64,000 nucleotides of DNA from Macrobrachium rosenbergii (lineage: Eukaryota; Arthropoda; Malacostraca; Decapoda; Palaemonidae), in NCBI RefSeq assembly GCF_040412425.1, contig NC_089781.1:54069486-54133485 (forward strand), in the 5' to 3' direction. The position numbers and the translations under genes were made by a program. The notes under the pieces are model-generated. The model saw nothing but the letters and a program-made list of their open reading frames with translations. It was not told where the DNA came from and searched no databases. Position 1 is the first letter of the stretch. Every line of letters begins with the position of its first letter. This document shows positions 24,430 through 38,495 of this stretch, piece by piece.

Positions 24430-27400
24430 GGTTGCAACCCATCATCACGGCTCTGCAGGGTCGAGGGAAAGTTCAGACTGGCGGGACTCACTGCAGTGAT
24501 GGGGTGCTGCAAGCTCATCCGCCACGTGATCAATGCCCTACCGGAGGGTTCCAGAAAGCTTGTTCAGCTGCAGATGGTGTGCCGTTGGCTCTGCCCTGTC
24601 ACTTCCAGCATCTAAAAACCTCTCTGATGTTTCCAGACCTGCTCCCTGCTGGTCTCCATGAGGGATGACTTTAGGGACCTGTCAACAACCCATGGCCTGA
24701 CCAGAACATCCTGGAGACTTGGGACGTGATCCAGGACCTCCTAACCCTTCCCGAGATGGACAGCCAGCAGTTGAGCAGTCAGAGATTAGCCTATCAAGGA
24801 GATCCTCCTCTGTCAGCTCCTTCCGGTTGTCGAACCCAGATCCTCGACCCTTACACCATGCCACTGAGGACCTGATCAGGGCCGGCGCGTAGCGGCTGGC
24901 GGACTCTTGCATGGGTGTGGCGGGCACCATGCCCTCACACCCCATCAGTTCCCTCCAGCTGGAGGATATCTGGATCCGCCTGATGGGGGATAGGGCCGCC
25001 GTCGATGTGGATGTGGCGGCCAGCGTACCACCACAAGAAAAACTCACTGGACTGCCTTGCTGACTACCACCACTGGTATGGCACTGCAGGCACTGTTTTG
25101 CCAACCCCTGCTCTTTCGCCCATCCAAAAAACGGAAAGCAGTTTGGCGTGGTCCAACAGAACGGGCTGCCATGGCAGCAGAATACCTGGAACCCGTGAGG
25201 CCAAAACCATTGGGGCTGACCTGTGCTGATGTTGCGTCTCCGGCAGGATGATGTTGGTCGACACCGGGGATGATCGATCAGTGTTTCCACCATCCAGGGG
25301 ACTGGGTCAAACGCCCACTCTGACCCGGCTGCCTTCCTAATCGGCCGCCAACGGGTCCCCCTTCCTCTCTGGAGGCACCAGGCTCCTGTCGATTTTTCTT
25401 GGCCTGGGAGGTATCTGTGGAACTTCATCGTCGCGGCTGAGAGGACCCCACTCCTGGGCGGAAGACCATCGTCCCCTGCTTCGGGAAGCGTGAACCAGTT
25501 GATGTCTGATGGTCTCTGACACCGACTCCTGCCGTCCCTCCCCAGGCACGGGACCCAGCGTGCCTACCATCTGCTCTGTCGCCCAGAGTATCCCCAGCTG
25601 CTGAAGGAGTTCCTGCGGGTTTTCAAGCCCGAAGAAGGCGATGGCCAAGGGCCCGTTGGATTTGCTCGAGAACAGCACCGCAGGCGATCTACTGGCCACA
25701 TTAAGCTGGAGGGCCCCCCTTGGGACACCTGGTGTTCCAGAGCTTCCCCTCAGCGCCTTCAGGAAAAGGCCAGGGGCTGGCTGGGTCCCCAAGATGGGAC
25801 GGATGGGCACATGCAACAAGGCCTCCAGCCTGTGGACCTCTTCCCTCCACATGGTGCAGAAACCCATGGCTCCTGGAGACCCTTGATGGACTACAGGTGG
25901 CTGTTGGGAACTGAACCTGATGACTACCCTCTACCAAACATGCAAGATCTCACAGCCTCCTTTCACACCTCGGACCCAAAATATTCTCTAAACTAGACCT
26001 TTGAAATTTTACTTCCTGGTACCAATTGTTCCAAAGATACCCCAAAACCGCCTCATGGACGCCCTTCAGGATGCCTGATGTGTCTCTGGTGTCTCCACCT
26101 TCAGACCTGAGGAAATATGAGGCAACCTTCCAGAGGCTGATGGGCAGCATCCTGGGGACCCCAATTCTGTCCATGAGCTACGCTGGACAATATTCTAATT
26201 TTTCCAGATCCCCAAAGTGGAGCACCTGTGACACATCCGGACGGTCCTGAGTGCCTGCTTTGAGAATGTTCTCTCGTCGTCAGGTTCCTGGAAATGCAGA
26301 TTTAAGAAGGTCCAATTTAGTGAATATTTTGGCTTCCTAGGCCATGAGATGTCCCGTGAGGTCCTGCACTGTTGCATCAAAGGTCACAGGCTCGTTGCAG
26401 GTTCCCCACCCGCCAGTACCTCCGTCAAGGCCGTCTCCAGGAATTCCTCGGGATGGTCTGCACCATGTGGAGGAGATTCATGGACTGGGGGCTCCTGCAG
26501 ATGCCCATCCGCCCCATGACAGAGATCCTGAAGGGCCAACCAAAGGCCTTAGTTTGGAGGCCCAGCCAGCAGCAGGCCTTCTCCCCGACAAATGGTGGTA
26601 TATGCCGCCCTCGGCTGAGGCCCCGGGGACTTGGCCCACCAGGACCCCAACGCCCCCTCCAGTTGACAACGGATGCCAGCAGCGTGTGCCTGTGGGGCCA
26701 TCCTGGAGCAGATGGTGGGTCTGGGGCCATCCTGGAGCAGATCGTCGCCGTCCCCCAGCCCATCGCCTTCCTCAGCAAAAGTTCAGGCCGCGGGGGGCCT
26801 GCTACAGCACCTTCGACGGCTCCCAGGAGTGTATTGGGCGGCACATCACTTCGATTCCTCCTGGAGGGTAACCCTGGCACAATCTGGACAGACCACCAGC
26901 CTGGTCCATGCCTTCACAAAGCAGGGGGCGCGTTGGTCTTCCAGGCAGCAGCGGCCGGGTCTCGCAGCCATCACGGAGTTCACCTGCTGGATCAAGCCTC
27001 CTCGGCAGAAAAAACCCTTTAAGACACCCTCTCCAGACCAGCATCAATGCAGTGCAGCTCAGGGATCAAAAACCTACTGTTTTGAGGCCCTGGACCTGGC
27101 GCCTGTCCTGCTGGAGCAGACCGCCGACCCAGAGACTCAGCCTACCAGTTTGGCGCCCTTCCGACGTCCCTCAAGTGGAAGGACATGACCCTCGCACCTG
27201 GGGACCAAAACTGCTGTGGTTGTGGGCGTCTGTTGGCCTCACCCGCTGGTGCCTGCCTCCCGTCCTCTGTCTGGTGTTCGATGTCATCCATGGGCTGTCC
27301 CACCCCTCCGGCAGGACGCGGTGAAGCTGCTGGCAGAGTCTGTTAGATCTGGCACAGGATGCAGGAAGGATCCTCGATGGCCTGGGCAAGACAGTGCATC

Positions 27401-28290
27401 CGTTGCCAAACCAGCAAGATAGGGTGTCACCCGAGACAGGAGTAGGCAGTAGATTTCCCCAGCCGGGATCTCCTGTTTGGACCATACAATCTGGATGACG
27501 GAGATCCTCTTCCCCATCAGGTGGGGCCACATACCTCCTGATGATCGTCGCTGCTCAACCAGGTGACATGAAGCGGCCCCGGCATGCAGGAAACCACCAC
27601 CCGTTTTGTGGTGCTGTATGAGGGTGTGTGTCTCCAGCTGGATCAGCCAGTTGAGTTTTCGGGACCCATAACCACCGACAGGGCCTGGCCTTCCTGTCCG
27701 AGCTGTGGTCCGTCCTGGCATGCCTGCTGGGGCATCTCACCCTGCACCACCACCGATGGGTTCAACCCAGCAGCCAATGGTTTGGTGGAGAGGGCGGGCA
27801 GGGTCCCTGAAGCCCGGCGTCCCTCATGGCCGCTGGTGAGGATTGTGGGTACCAGCTGCCGATGCAGTCCTCCCGGACTGATGGGAGGTAACCACCCCCG
27901 AGCCAACGGGGTCGACCTTTCCTGCATGAAGGGAAAAATCTATGGGGAGCCATGCTCGCTCCCGGGCGACCTCATCACGTGGGATCATCACAACCCATCA
28001 GTCCAAAGGCTCCACGACATGTCGGGAAGTTAGTCCCCTGCCAGTGGACGTGCGCCGATAGGTCAAGAACCTTCAAACGCCTCCCAGCCTATCCTCCACC
28101 ACCCATGTCTTTTGGAGAAATCCTGGGATGAGACGCGCGTCCGCCCCACTAACTAGACCCTACAGAGGGTCCCTTCTGTGTGCTCAAAGAAACGAACACC
28201 AAAGCATTCCTGCTACTTGCAGATCTGCAGTTTATAAGGACAACTGGTGGTCGGTCGACCGTCTCAAGCCTGCCCTGTTGGAGACAATAA
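24430..28290 (+). pseudogene. Broken gypsy gag-pol remnant
   Basis: Protease: LVDTGD near 25252-25270, in place of the usual DTG-A/S. Reverse transcriptase: DYRWL then PDDYPLPNMQDLT at about 25885-25960, followed by KYEATFQRLMGSILG (26115-26160) and FLGHEMS (26335-26355). The YVDD box region is damaged (MSYAGQ). RNase H: LQLTTDAS (about 26660) and TIWTDHQ (about 26885). Integrase: NPAANGLVERA (about 27765-27800), YGEPCSLPG, then the C-terminal WWSVDRLKPALLE near 28250-28285. The pieces shift among all three forward frames. Gag at the left is unrecognisable apart from its position. Confidence 0.85.
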
Positions 28291-28576
28291 CAATAGATGT
28301 TACCCGCAAATTACCCTACAAAACTCGAGAACCATTGCCTCCAGTCTTGATGCCTGAATGCCAAACATGTGAACACAATGTGTGACATTTGTATAAATAC
28401 GCATAAAGTAAAAAGCCAAAAAAGCCAGCAGCTCCGCTCACACGTTTTAGGCCCAGCTGAGTTTGAAGAAAATGGGCAATCTCCAAAGAAAACATCCTCA
28501 GCAGATACCTAGATTAATCAGGCGTTGCCCACGTCTTGTTGGGGGAGTATTTCTAAATCCCGTGGTGACTTTTCTA

Positions 28577-28847
28577 TGATGAACAACCCATTTTCTTCAA
28601 TACCGCTCCTATAGGATCGGGTCAAGCAGAATCAGCCATATTTTTCCTATATAAATTTGTATCCATTACTAATTTATTTGTATCTGTTTCTTTTGCACGT
28701 GTTAGAATATTGTTATGTCGATCCTTGTCAACTCACTTTTTACATAACTTGTATTTGTCCATTGTAATTATTGCCGAGAGTAATTGACCTGCGTTCTGAA
28801 TAAAGTAGCAGTACCTTTCCTCCTGCTCATTATTTCGGACCTCTTAA
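28577..28847 (+). repeat. 3-prime LTR of Ty3/gypsy element
   Basis: Direct repeat of 23652-24007, with the same terminal sequences but shortened internally. The preceding 28374-28560 resembles part of the degenerate repeat at 9285-9450 (TGTGACATTTGTATAAAT, GAGTTTGAAGAAAATGG). Confidence 0.75.
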
Positions 28848-30488
28848 AAAAGCGTTAATGTTCCTAATAGGAAACTAAATGAGACGCATTTCACAGATTG
28901 CTGATGCACTGTAATGCAGTTTTGACATCATGGCAGTCAAAATTGTTAAAATGATTCTGAGCCATCTTTCTCCACATATGGTAATAAAAAATTGTAAAAC
29001 AAAAGAAAATCAGAAAGTCGGTGAATAAGAAATATCCAAGACATACGAGTACATAATCCAGTTAATAGCAATCATTTTCCAAATGATCTTGACCTCATAA
29101 GGTTTTTCTATGACAAGGATGGCTGATGATGCCCTCCTTTACTGCATCTGGATCCCCCACAGCGCAGATCTTGTCAGATTTCAGGGCATCCGCGGTGGAT
29201 GGCGCACAACCAGAAAACTTCTCTTCATCTTCTGGGTGTTAGTCCTCTCCTGTTACATCTCCTCACACAGATCTTTGCCTTTTGTTCATATTAGCTGCCT
29301 GTACCCTAGCGCCAGGTTTCTTGCTTACAGTCAAAAGGCAAGAAGAACATATGTATTTTTGCAGATATCCATTAGAATCCTTGCAGTATATACCCAGTAT
29401 CTCTTCTTACATGCACCCACCATTACTAAGTCTTGAACAAGCAGGTGTATTTTGGGTGCTCATAGTAGCTGTGGTAGCAGGAATTGCCGTGTTTTCTGTG
29501 ATGGCATTGGAAGCTATCTGAAGAGCCAACAACTTTCATATCAAGTTGAGCTGCTTTAGCATATAGGTGTTGGGTTATAATACCCATACCTCTACCTCAT
29601 GATTCATTTTATCTACGAAGAATTTATTTGCCATATTTGTGATTCCATGGAGCTGTTTTCAAGACTTATTATGAGGCAATTCACATTCCTGGATTTGTAG
29701 TGCCGTTTGCTTAAACAGAAGAGACCCATCAATGATGCTCAGATCTATATGGAGGATAATGTTCAAATTAACCAGTGCAAAAGTTAGCTGGGCTGATGTT
29801 CCCACTTCATGCAAGATGTTTTATATACAAATAATCTCTCATTGCTCTTCCTGTGCCTCACGTGCCTGATTTCCCCTCGGGAAAGTTCTGGTGTAACAAG
29901 TTTCTCACGGTCACAATTGTCTCACAGTTGTACAGTGACTTGTTTGTTTTGGATTATGCTATGATGTGGACATACATTCATCTTACACCACCTAAAAGCT
30001 AAGATGTCTCTAAAGTGGATATTTTTCATTAATTCTACCGTCTCCATTCATGGTGTTCATTAGAAAGAACTACACACGCAGAAAATGAGAACTTTGGCCA
30101 AGGGGTCGCTCATATAGAAAAACTAAAAAGTACTTATACCACCCATTCCACATTATGCGCTATTTACCATTGTATTCATTGTTATTTACACTTAACAGAC
30201 CATCCTCTAATAAGATGGTTAAAGAAACACGTTCGATAACCAGTAGGCAAAATATAAGAGCAGGTCTTTAGTAATCGAAAGTAATGGTAAGAAATTCAGC
30301 AGTCAGTAAATAGAATCCGCATATAGCTGAAAACAGTGTTTAGAATTTTATATGCATTCGTATCATGAAACATAACAGTGCGTTTTTATTTGTCTTAACT
30401 GAGTGGAGATTGTATAATATAGTTGTACAGTTTAGTTTTAATGACACAGTTGTAGAATAATGCTTGCTTATTTTTGTTTTATTTCACG
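28848..30488. other. Intronic sequence without recognised features
   Basis: Frames at 29110-29436 and 29282-29521 overlap in different phases. The second ends in a hydrophobic run (VFWVLIVAVVAGIAVF) that resembles a membrane segment, but there is no supporting domain, start context or splice evidence. It may be a retropseudogene scrap. The rest is featureless. Confidence 0.4.
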
Positions 30489-30879
30489 TTCTCTGCCAGT
30501 ATTCTGGCATCACGTTTGTCTGATAGGCCAAAGAGTTTTATTAGTTCTACATACCAGTGGTATGCAATTTCGTTTATCTAACACGTCAGGATGGAACTGT
30601 TTTTCTGTTTGACTAACGCCATGACCCTCTTGTTGAACAAAAACATTTTCCACTGAACAAGAAACCGACACACCTCCTGCTGAAATCTGCCCACCAGGTG
30701 AAATCTTCCCTGCCATCAGCGATAGCCACTCAGGTGAAGAACTGGAAAAAACTACGAAAAATCATTGGAAGATTCCGACCTTACATCCAAACATACAAAG
30801 ACTTTAAAAAAAACCTTTCATTCTGAACCGACTGAGCGCATGCTGTTTCATATTCATCTGAAACAATGCCCACCAGACA

Positions 30880-31016
30880 CCTCCCCCCTCCAACCTTGCT
30901 ATGCAAAGGCTCATCCCCCCCCCTCAGTCACTGAGAGGAAAAACAAAGCCTTTAAATTACTCCTGCCTAGTACTGAGGAGGACTGGGTGTCAGTGGAGAG
31001 GTTCAAACCAGCCTAG
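30880..31016 (+). pseudogene. Gypsy integrase C-terminal fragment (second copy)
   Basis: The frame ends with KAFKLLLPS then EDWVSVERFKPA and a stop. This matches the conserved end of the gypsy polyprotein seen at 28250-28285. Only the terminal part is present. It is the 3-prime end of another gypsy copy, separate from the element at 23.65-28.85 kb. Confidence 0.7.
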
Positions 31017-31342
31017 CTGGGTGACGAACATCCTCCTCCCGTCACCTTCTCCAGGTCTGGGCAGCAAATCTGACCAGTGCCTACAACAAACCTGCAGCAA
31101 AGAGTGATCAGTGTGGTCAGCAACCAAGAATGTGAAAGAAAACATACGCGCCCAATTAATTCGATCAGTAGTAAACATAGATGTTCTAGTGAAATCAAGC
31201 AGTGAACATACATACGTATTGAGCAAGACAAGTGGTAAATACATACGGTTATAATTAAGACTTTTAAGGAAAATGATTTTCATTATTATTTCTGTACAAT
31301 GTCATACAAATTCTTTGTTAAATTTTCATTATATACATACAT

Positions 31343-31449
<107 letters not shown>

Positions 31450-31706
31450 TCAAATGAATATGAAACAGCATGCGCTCAGTCGGTTCAGAATGAAAGGTTT
31501 TTTAAAGTCTTTGTATTTTGGATTCAATCTTCCAATGATTTTTCAGTTTTTTCCAGTTCTTATATCACATAATTTTCACCTTTTGAATTTCAGGCTTTCT
31601 TGTTCAGTGGAAAATAACAAGAGGGTCTGACGTTTAGATAAACGAAATTGCATTTATGTAGAACTGTGCCAGAATACTGGCAAGAACAAAACACATGCAT
31701 ACATAC

Positions 31707-33092
<1,386 letters not shown>

Positions 33093-35809
33093 CTATTACT
33101 TGCCACACGCTAAGTTGGCGGTGATGGCCCGCCCACTTCATTCGTTCGAGTCCTTATCTGTATTTTCATAGAAAATATTTTGACATGAAATAATCCTCTT
33201 TCCATTTTTCCTATGTGAAATGTTAATTATTGGAGAACTAGAGTTAGAAATTCTTTCATAGAATTAAAATGTCATTCGGAGTAGGGAAAAAGAATTTATA
33301 TATTACAGGAAATCAAAGTCGAAGAAACAAAATTGTCGAATGTAAACAATTCGTTATTTCAGGGCATTATGTTATGAATTGAATAAAAACAAATAATACG
33401 AGCCATGTTTCATAACTTATATACTGTCGATTGCATACCTTTAAATATGCTATATGATTATATGAATAATAAGACACCATAAAATATGCATGATGGCAGT
33501 GGGGAGGTGAAATGTCCAGATAAACAGCCACTCAGTGATCAGCTGATTCTGACAGCTCGCTTATCGTAGACAACTTGACTAAGTCAGTGTTGCCATCTGT
33601 ATATTTTGCTACAGATAACTATAAGTTTCGGTGTGTTATAACCCAGTCTGACAGTCTTTTTAGACCGGAAACTTGAAGCAGTTATATGTAAACATATCTA
33701 GGTAAAATAAATATATATCTTAATACATCAAACATTTAATTGACTCAACAAATAAAACTGATTCATCATTGGATTCATCAAACAACACCTCAAAATAACA
33801 AATTCATTCGTCATTGATACTTTAAACATTTCATTTAAGTACAGCAGTTACTTCCATCATCTGTTTCTGACTCCTCACTGTCATTGGTGATGTTTATAAT
33901 AAAATTTTCAGTTAGATGGTCACGTGCTATATCACTTCTTCCATAAATATCCTCCACTTCCCTCGTGACGCACACATGACCTCCAGTCCTCTGCTGTTAC
34001 TCTGTCTATTGCAAGTTGAGTTATATGTTCAACGTTTGTCAAAGTTTGATTTTGATTTGAATTGCATTTCTTAACCTCAAATTTTATTTGTGCCCAGATC
34101 AATTCTATGGGATTGAATTCGCAATGATAAGGAGGAAGTCTAAGTACCTTACGGCCAGCATCTCGAGCGATTTTATCAATTTCATACTGCTGTATGTATA
34201 TACTATACTTGTGCTGCTTTACCACATCGAGAAGTTCGCATTTGGTAAAAGAAGGGTCATGAGCTACAGTATATTGTGTTTGGTTAACCAGGAGACAATT
34301 TCCGCTTTCTTTGAACTGCTGACAGGTGCTTTGTTTGATATCTTGGGATGATATGAAGCATTATCTAAGACAATTAGAGACCGAGCTGGAATGTTTGCCA
34401 GTAGCTGTGTTTGAAACCATGATAGGAAGCATGTATGATTCATACTGGCATGGTAATCGCCCTTACACCATTTTTCGATCGAAAAATTAGCAATCCTCCA
34501 GGTACCGAATCCATTTTCTCCCCCAGCATGCACTATGATAAATCCAGCTCCTTTTCCCGTTTTCACTCTTGGACCAACAATTCCATCGGGTGATGTCCAA
34601 CATTTGTTCACACACTCGTTTCGATTGGCCCATGTTTCATCCACAATAGTGTCGGATTTTCTGTTTTCATCAATAAGTCTTAGATATTTATTTCTTACAA
34701 AAACAATACCGTTCCTTTCCATTGACAACTTCCTGCCACTTTCAGCCTTTTTATAGCGAAGCCCAATTTCGTTAACAAGCTTGAGAAGGGACGTATAAGC
34801 ACCAGGGAAATTCACAGGTGGCTCCTTCACCTTTTCCAGTACTTTCTCGATTTTTGGCATTTCACCTCTTTTGTGGAAAGCCATTATCTCCCGGCGTGCA
34901 GAATCCTTATCAAAATGATCCAAAGCTCCCATTCATTACTGGTGATGTTCTGGTCCTAGGGGGTGGGGAGTATTTTCTCCACGCTTGTGTTGTTGCTTTA
35001 TTCTCTGAATGGAGCGGACGGATATACTGTATATGCCCGTTGCAGCAGCAGTCCTTTTTAAAATAATATCATCTTGGCATTCCTGATCATGTTGCTCACG
35101 GAGACACAGCAGTTGAAGACCATAATTACGACGATTCTCGTCTGGCTCATTATCCGTCCAATACGTTTGGTGTCTTTCAAGAAGTCCTTTCGTTATTGAA
35201 GTCAAGACACTCCTCCTCCTTTATACTTCAGTGTACGTATATCTCAGGATGGTTACTGTGCTGACAGCTGTTTCTTTTTATTCTAGGTTAGCTCGGTTAG
35301 CTACTGCGTTTGAAATTCCCTCCAATTTCAGTAACTGGCTATTCAAGTGATCATTTTGCCCCCCTACATAAGACTCGTGCTTTTTAAGGATTAAACATGT
35401 TATTTGGACACTGAGACTACTATATTTATTTTATATGGCATCTCCGTATTTAAATGACTTTAATGATTGAATGATTTTGACCTATCTTTTATATATTTAC
35501 CGGATATTGAAGATAAATGAATCAGACTGCATTCGAAAACATATAAAAACCTTGACTTTGACTATTTGAAATATAATGTAATCATAATATTCTCAAATTA
35601 ATCAGAGGTGTTAATAATTTCACGTACTTTTTCTTTTCTGTAAAGACTATAATCGACTGATACAGGAAAAACAACTCGAATTAGTACTTGCAAGCGCATT
35701 CAACACACCCAGATGAATAGCCACTCGAGCAGTTGCTGTATTCCAGTCACCATCTTCGCTTACAAAGGGGCGGGGCATCACCGCCAACTTAGCGTGTGGC
35801 AACTCACAG
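33093..35809 (-). mobile_element. Tc1/mariner-superfamily DNA transposon, 2.7 kb, with TIRs and TA target duplication
   Basis: The left end (TTGCCACACGCTAAGTTGGC at 33100, then GGTGATGGCCCGCCC) is the reverse complement of the right end (GGGCGGGGCATCACC at 35769, then GCCAACTTAGCGTGTGGCAA) with one mismatch over about 35 bp. Similarity continues outward less perfectly to a TA dinucleotide on each side (33091-33092 and 35810-35811), the expected target duplication of this superfamily. The transposase remnant inside is on the minus strand. About 0.8 kb on the left and 0.6 kb on the right is non-coding. Confidence 0.88.
33837..35205 (-). pseudogene. Broken DDE transposase (IS630/Tc1/mariner superfamily)
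   Basis: The N-terminal piece (35205-34939) ends in a helix-turn-helix-like region with SVRSIQRIK. It is followed by two adjacent in-frame stops (TAA, TGA at 34938-34933), and the same frame then resumes at an ATG (34932). The middle piece carries VDETW (first catalytic Asp, residue 98 of that piece) and LIVLDNASYHP (second Asp, residue 190). After a frameshift near 34225-34264, NPIELIWAQIK supplies the third acidic residue. A second frameshift near 33965 separates a short acidic tail ending about 33841. The gap between the second Asp and the Glu is about 85-86 codons, far longer than DD34E. With two stops and two frameshifts it cannot make a full transposase. Confidence 0.88.
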
Positions 35810-37149
35810 TATTATTATTCGGCACTTGCAAGTGTTTATTTGGAACAAGTTTAAAGGCTGTTAAGTTCCAGAACATGTTCCCTTACATCGCATAAATAAA
35901 GAAATAGATGAATCAACAACCCCATAGATATATATGCCTACATAAACAGCATTTCTAGGCAGAAAAACTAGAATGCTAGCGTAAGGCTTTTTATGCCACT
36001 TGGTCAAGGATAACAAATTCATTCACAAGATTGAAGCTTATACAAAAGGTGAATCTTAATAGGTGCCTCAGTCAACTATGCAGTGGGCTGGGGTTGTTGG
36101 CCAAAAACATGGACCATCCCTAATTTAGATGATTTTAATCTCAAACTGTAACTGAGATTTGTAATTTTATATCCCTAAAAATTCATTTCATCTATCTATA
36201 GAAAACAATAAAAATAAATAAGGTTAATTTTAGATGCCGAAAGTTGATTCTATGTTTGACTCTCTCTCTCTCTCTCTCTCTCTCTTTACCAGTTTCCTTT
36301 TTGGCACTAAAATGATGACGTGAAGTGTTCCTGAGGCTTTTCTTGCCCCACTCCATCATGATTTAACATGAAAGAAAGTTCTTCTTCTATTGTAGAGTAG
36401 ATGGGGTTAACTTGGATCATATTAGAAAGGTTCAATGAAGTGCTCAAAACGGTAAGAAGATTTTTGCTCCTTACAGAAAGCTGAATCCAGCAGAAAATAA
36501 TTATATAAATAACATTGATATAAATGTCATTTCAGGTTGCACTTACATTTCCCTTTCCCCCATAGATAAAAACAATGTCATTTCAAGGTGCACTTTCTCA
36601 CCCAAAAGCATACAAGTAGATTAAGCATTCAGTAAAGTTCCCATTCAGAAGTGTAGGACACCGCTCTGTCCCCATGGCCAAAACCGAACAGAATTCAGCA
36701 AAGCTAATGCTGTCAATGTCTTTTCTCTTGGGACTTGAATTAGTTTTACAGCCTTTTTTAAACAAATGAAAAAATATCAGTTCAGTATCATCATTCGGGA
36801 GACTCATCCCTATCAGCTCCTCATTCTTCTGTGTTTGCAGTCTAACGTCCTTTGCCCGGACTTTTGTCATATGAGATTCAGTTACATTCTTAACCGTATT
36901 GTGGATTTTTCTTTCCCCATATTTCTCTTTTGCATCCTGCTTCCGAAAAGACTATACGGTATACGGTATGTAATGTTCAAGATACTTCTTCCTCCACTCT
37001 TGAAACGTTCATTTATCATCATATGAAATATTCTTTGATTTTTAGATGGCAGTTTTTCTCATCACCTCATGTCACCACCCAATTTGCATCTTTGTCGCTG
37101 TTGTTTCTCCGTAACGTGCCAGTAGGCTGTCTTTCACTGTCTGTTGCCT
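35810..37149. other. Intronic sequence with a (TC)n tract
   Basis: TC run at 36260-36287. A 90-codon minus-strand frame at 36598-36870 has no recognised domain. No gene supported. Confidence 0.45.
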
Positions 37150-38319
37150 GTCTGATGAGTACTGGCTCTTCTCCATTGCTTTTATTTTGTGGGGGCGGGA
37201 GGGGGGGCGTGATCCCAATCCTTTGACAAGGTGGGGAGCTTAGGGATCCACTGCAGGGAGTGCATGCCCCTGTATGCCTACTCTGTCTGCTATGGATTCA
37301 ACTGAACACTGGGACCTATAGCTCTTTTACTCCCCCTCCTATAAATATTCCCCTTCCCTTCCCTTCTTCCTCTTTCGCTGACGACCTTGGCATGGTATTG
37401 GATTACGGAATTCACTGCTCTTTTAACTTGATGGAGGGTGGGGTTGGGCAGCTGCATGCCTCTCCACTTGTAAAACTAGAGTACCCGACGTGGTCGGGCG
37501 TGGGAAAATTTTTATGTCAAGCCATTCCCCGAGTGCTGGGTCCAATCTCGACGGACTGACGACGCTTCAGCCACTATGGGTATGGTGTACATCCAGGTGA
37601 GGATCCCAGAGCAGTTACCACTTTAGGTGACATTGTTGCTCCTCCCCCGGTTGGGCCTCCATGGTGAGAGGGACCTCATCCTGGACGAAATTGATATTAT
37701 TCGTTATATGGCGAAGAAAGCAAACCTCCTTACGACTTCTGGCTTGACAGTGGACGACGCTGATGAAAACTCACTTTAAATAAATAAAGATGGTATTAGT
37801 ACAGTAATAGCCTACGGAAGGCAAAGAAGAACTAGATACATGCAAGACCCGACCTTGACACTTTGATTCCCATTTTAGATGTGGAAGTTGGTCAAGGTTC
37901 CTGGCCTAAGAAACGGACAAAAATATCTGCTTTAAAATGAGAAAATTTCTGATTGAATAGACACCCAAACTCTGAAATGTCATTCAGACAAATATGAGAC
38001 CAGATATGGTTGACAGAAACCACAAAAAGTTATCAATCAGAAAATTACATAACAAACATCGGTAACGTAAATGTAAAAATAAAAGAAAAAAAATAGCACT
38101 TCCTGAAAATAATGATGAACCAATTGAAAAGAATATATATTGGATTCCTTTAGAAGTAGGTATACCAACGCACAAGACTACAAAATATTAACGTAACTAG
38201 TAGACAAAGTAACATAAAAACATTGAGAGTAGCAAAGGTTAAATTTGAAGGCCAAGAATTACCCTTAAAAATTAAAATTATGGGCCAAACAGAGAACTGA
38301 GACCGTATGTTCCAAAAGC

Positions 38320-38495
38320 ACTACTGTGCCAAAACTGTAGTAAGTATGGACATACAAGGAATAATTGCCAAAATACATCTGCATGTGCGTATTGTGCATT
38401 TGACGAACATGCCACACAGTGGATGTGCGGTGAACCAAAATGCTTGAACTGTAGGCAAGATCACCATGCAAGGTCTAAGGAATGCATTATATAAA
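38320..38495 (+). pseudogene. LINE ORF1 zinc-knuckle region
   Basis: One frame reads CQNCSKYGHTRNNC (CX2CX4HX4C), then a second cysteine cluster starting CAYCAFDEHA and a third CLNCRQDHHARSKEC. This triple-knuckle pattern is characteristic of nucleic-acid-binding ORF1 proteins of arthropod LINEs. A stop follows directly at about 38493. Further ORF1 sequence is lysine-rich and broken. Confidence 0.75.

Larger units (their letters stand above)
23652..28847 (+). mobile_element. Degenerate Ty3/gypsy LTR retrotransposon, about 5.2 kb
   Basis: Two LTR-like direct repeats flank a GC-rich internal region that contrasts with the AT-rich surroundings. The domains occur in the normal gypsy order on the plus strand: leader and gag remnant, protease, reverse transcriptase, RNase H, integrase, integrase C-terminus. 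Every domain is broken by small deletions and stops, so the copy is inactive. The 5-prime LTR is 356 bp and the 3-prime LTR 271 bp, mainly because the latter lacks an internal block of about 85 bp. Minus-strand frames here, up to 248 codons, are shadows of the retroelement. Confidence 0.85.

Noticed and set aside
24682..25428. 248-codon minus-strand frame as a gene
   Set aside because: It lies antisense to gypsy sequence whose protease and RT motifs are on the plus strand; it has no domain of its own.
29282..29521. Small membrane protein gene
   Set aside because: One hydrophobic segment only, overlapping frames in other phases, no start context, splice sites or recognised family.
34088..34756. 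Plus-strand frames at 34088-34351 and 34535-34756
   Set aside because: Shadows of the minus-strand transposase.
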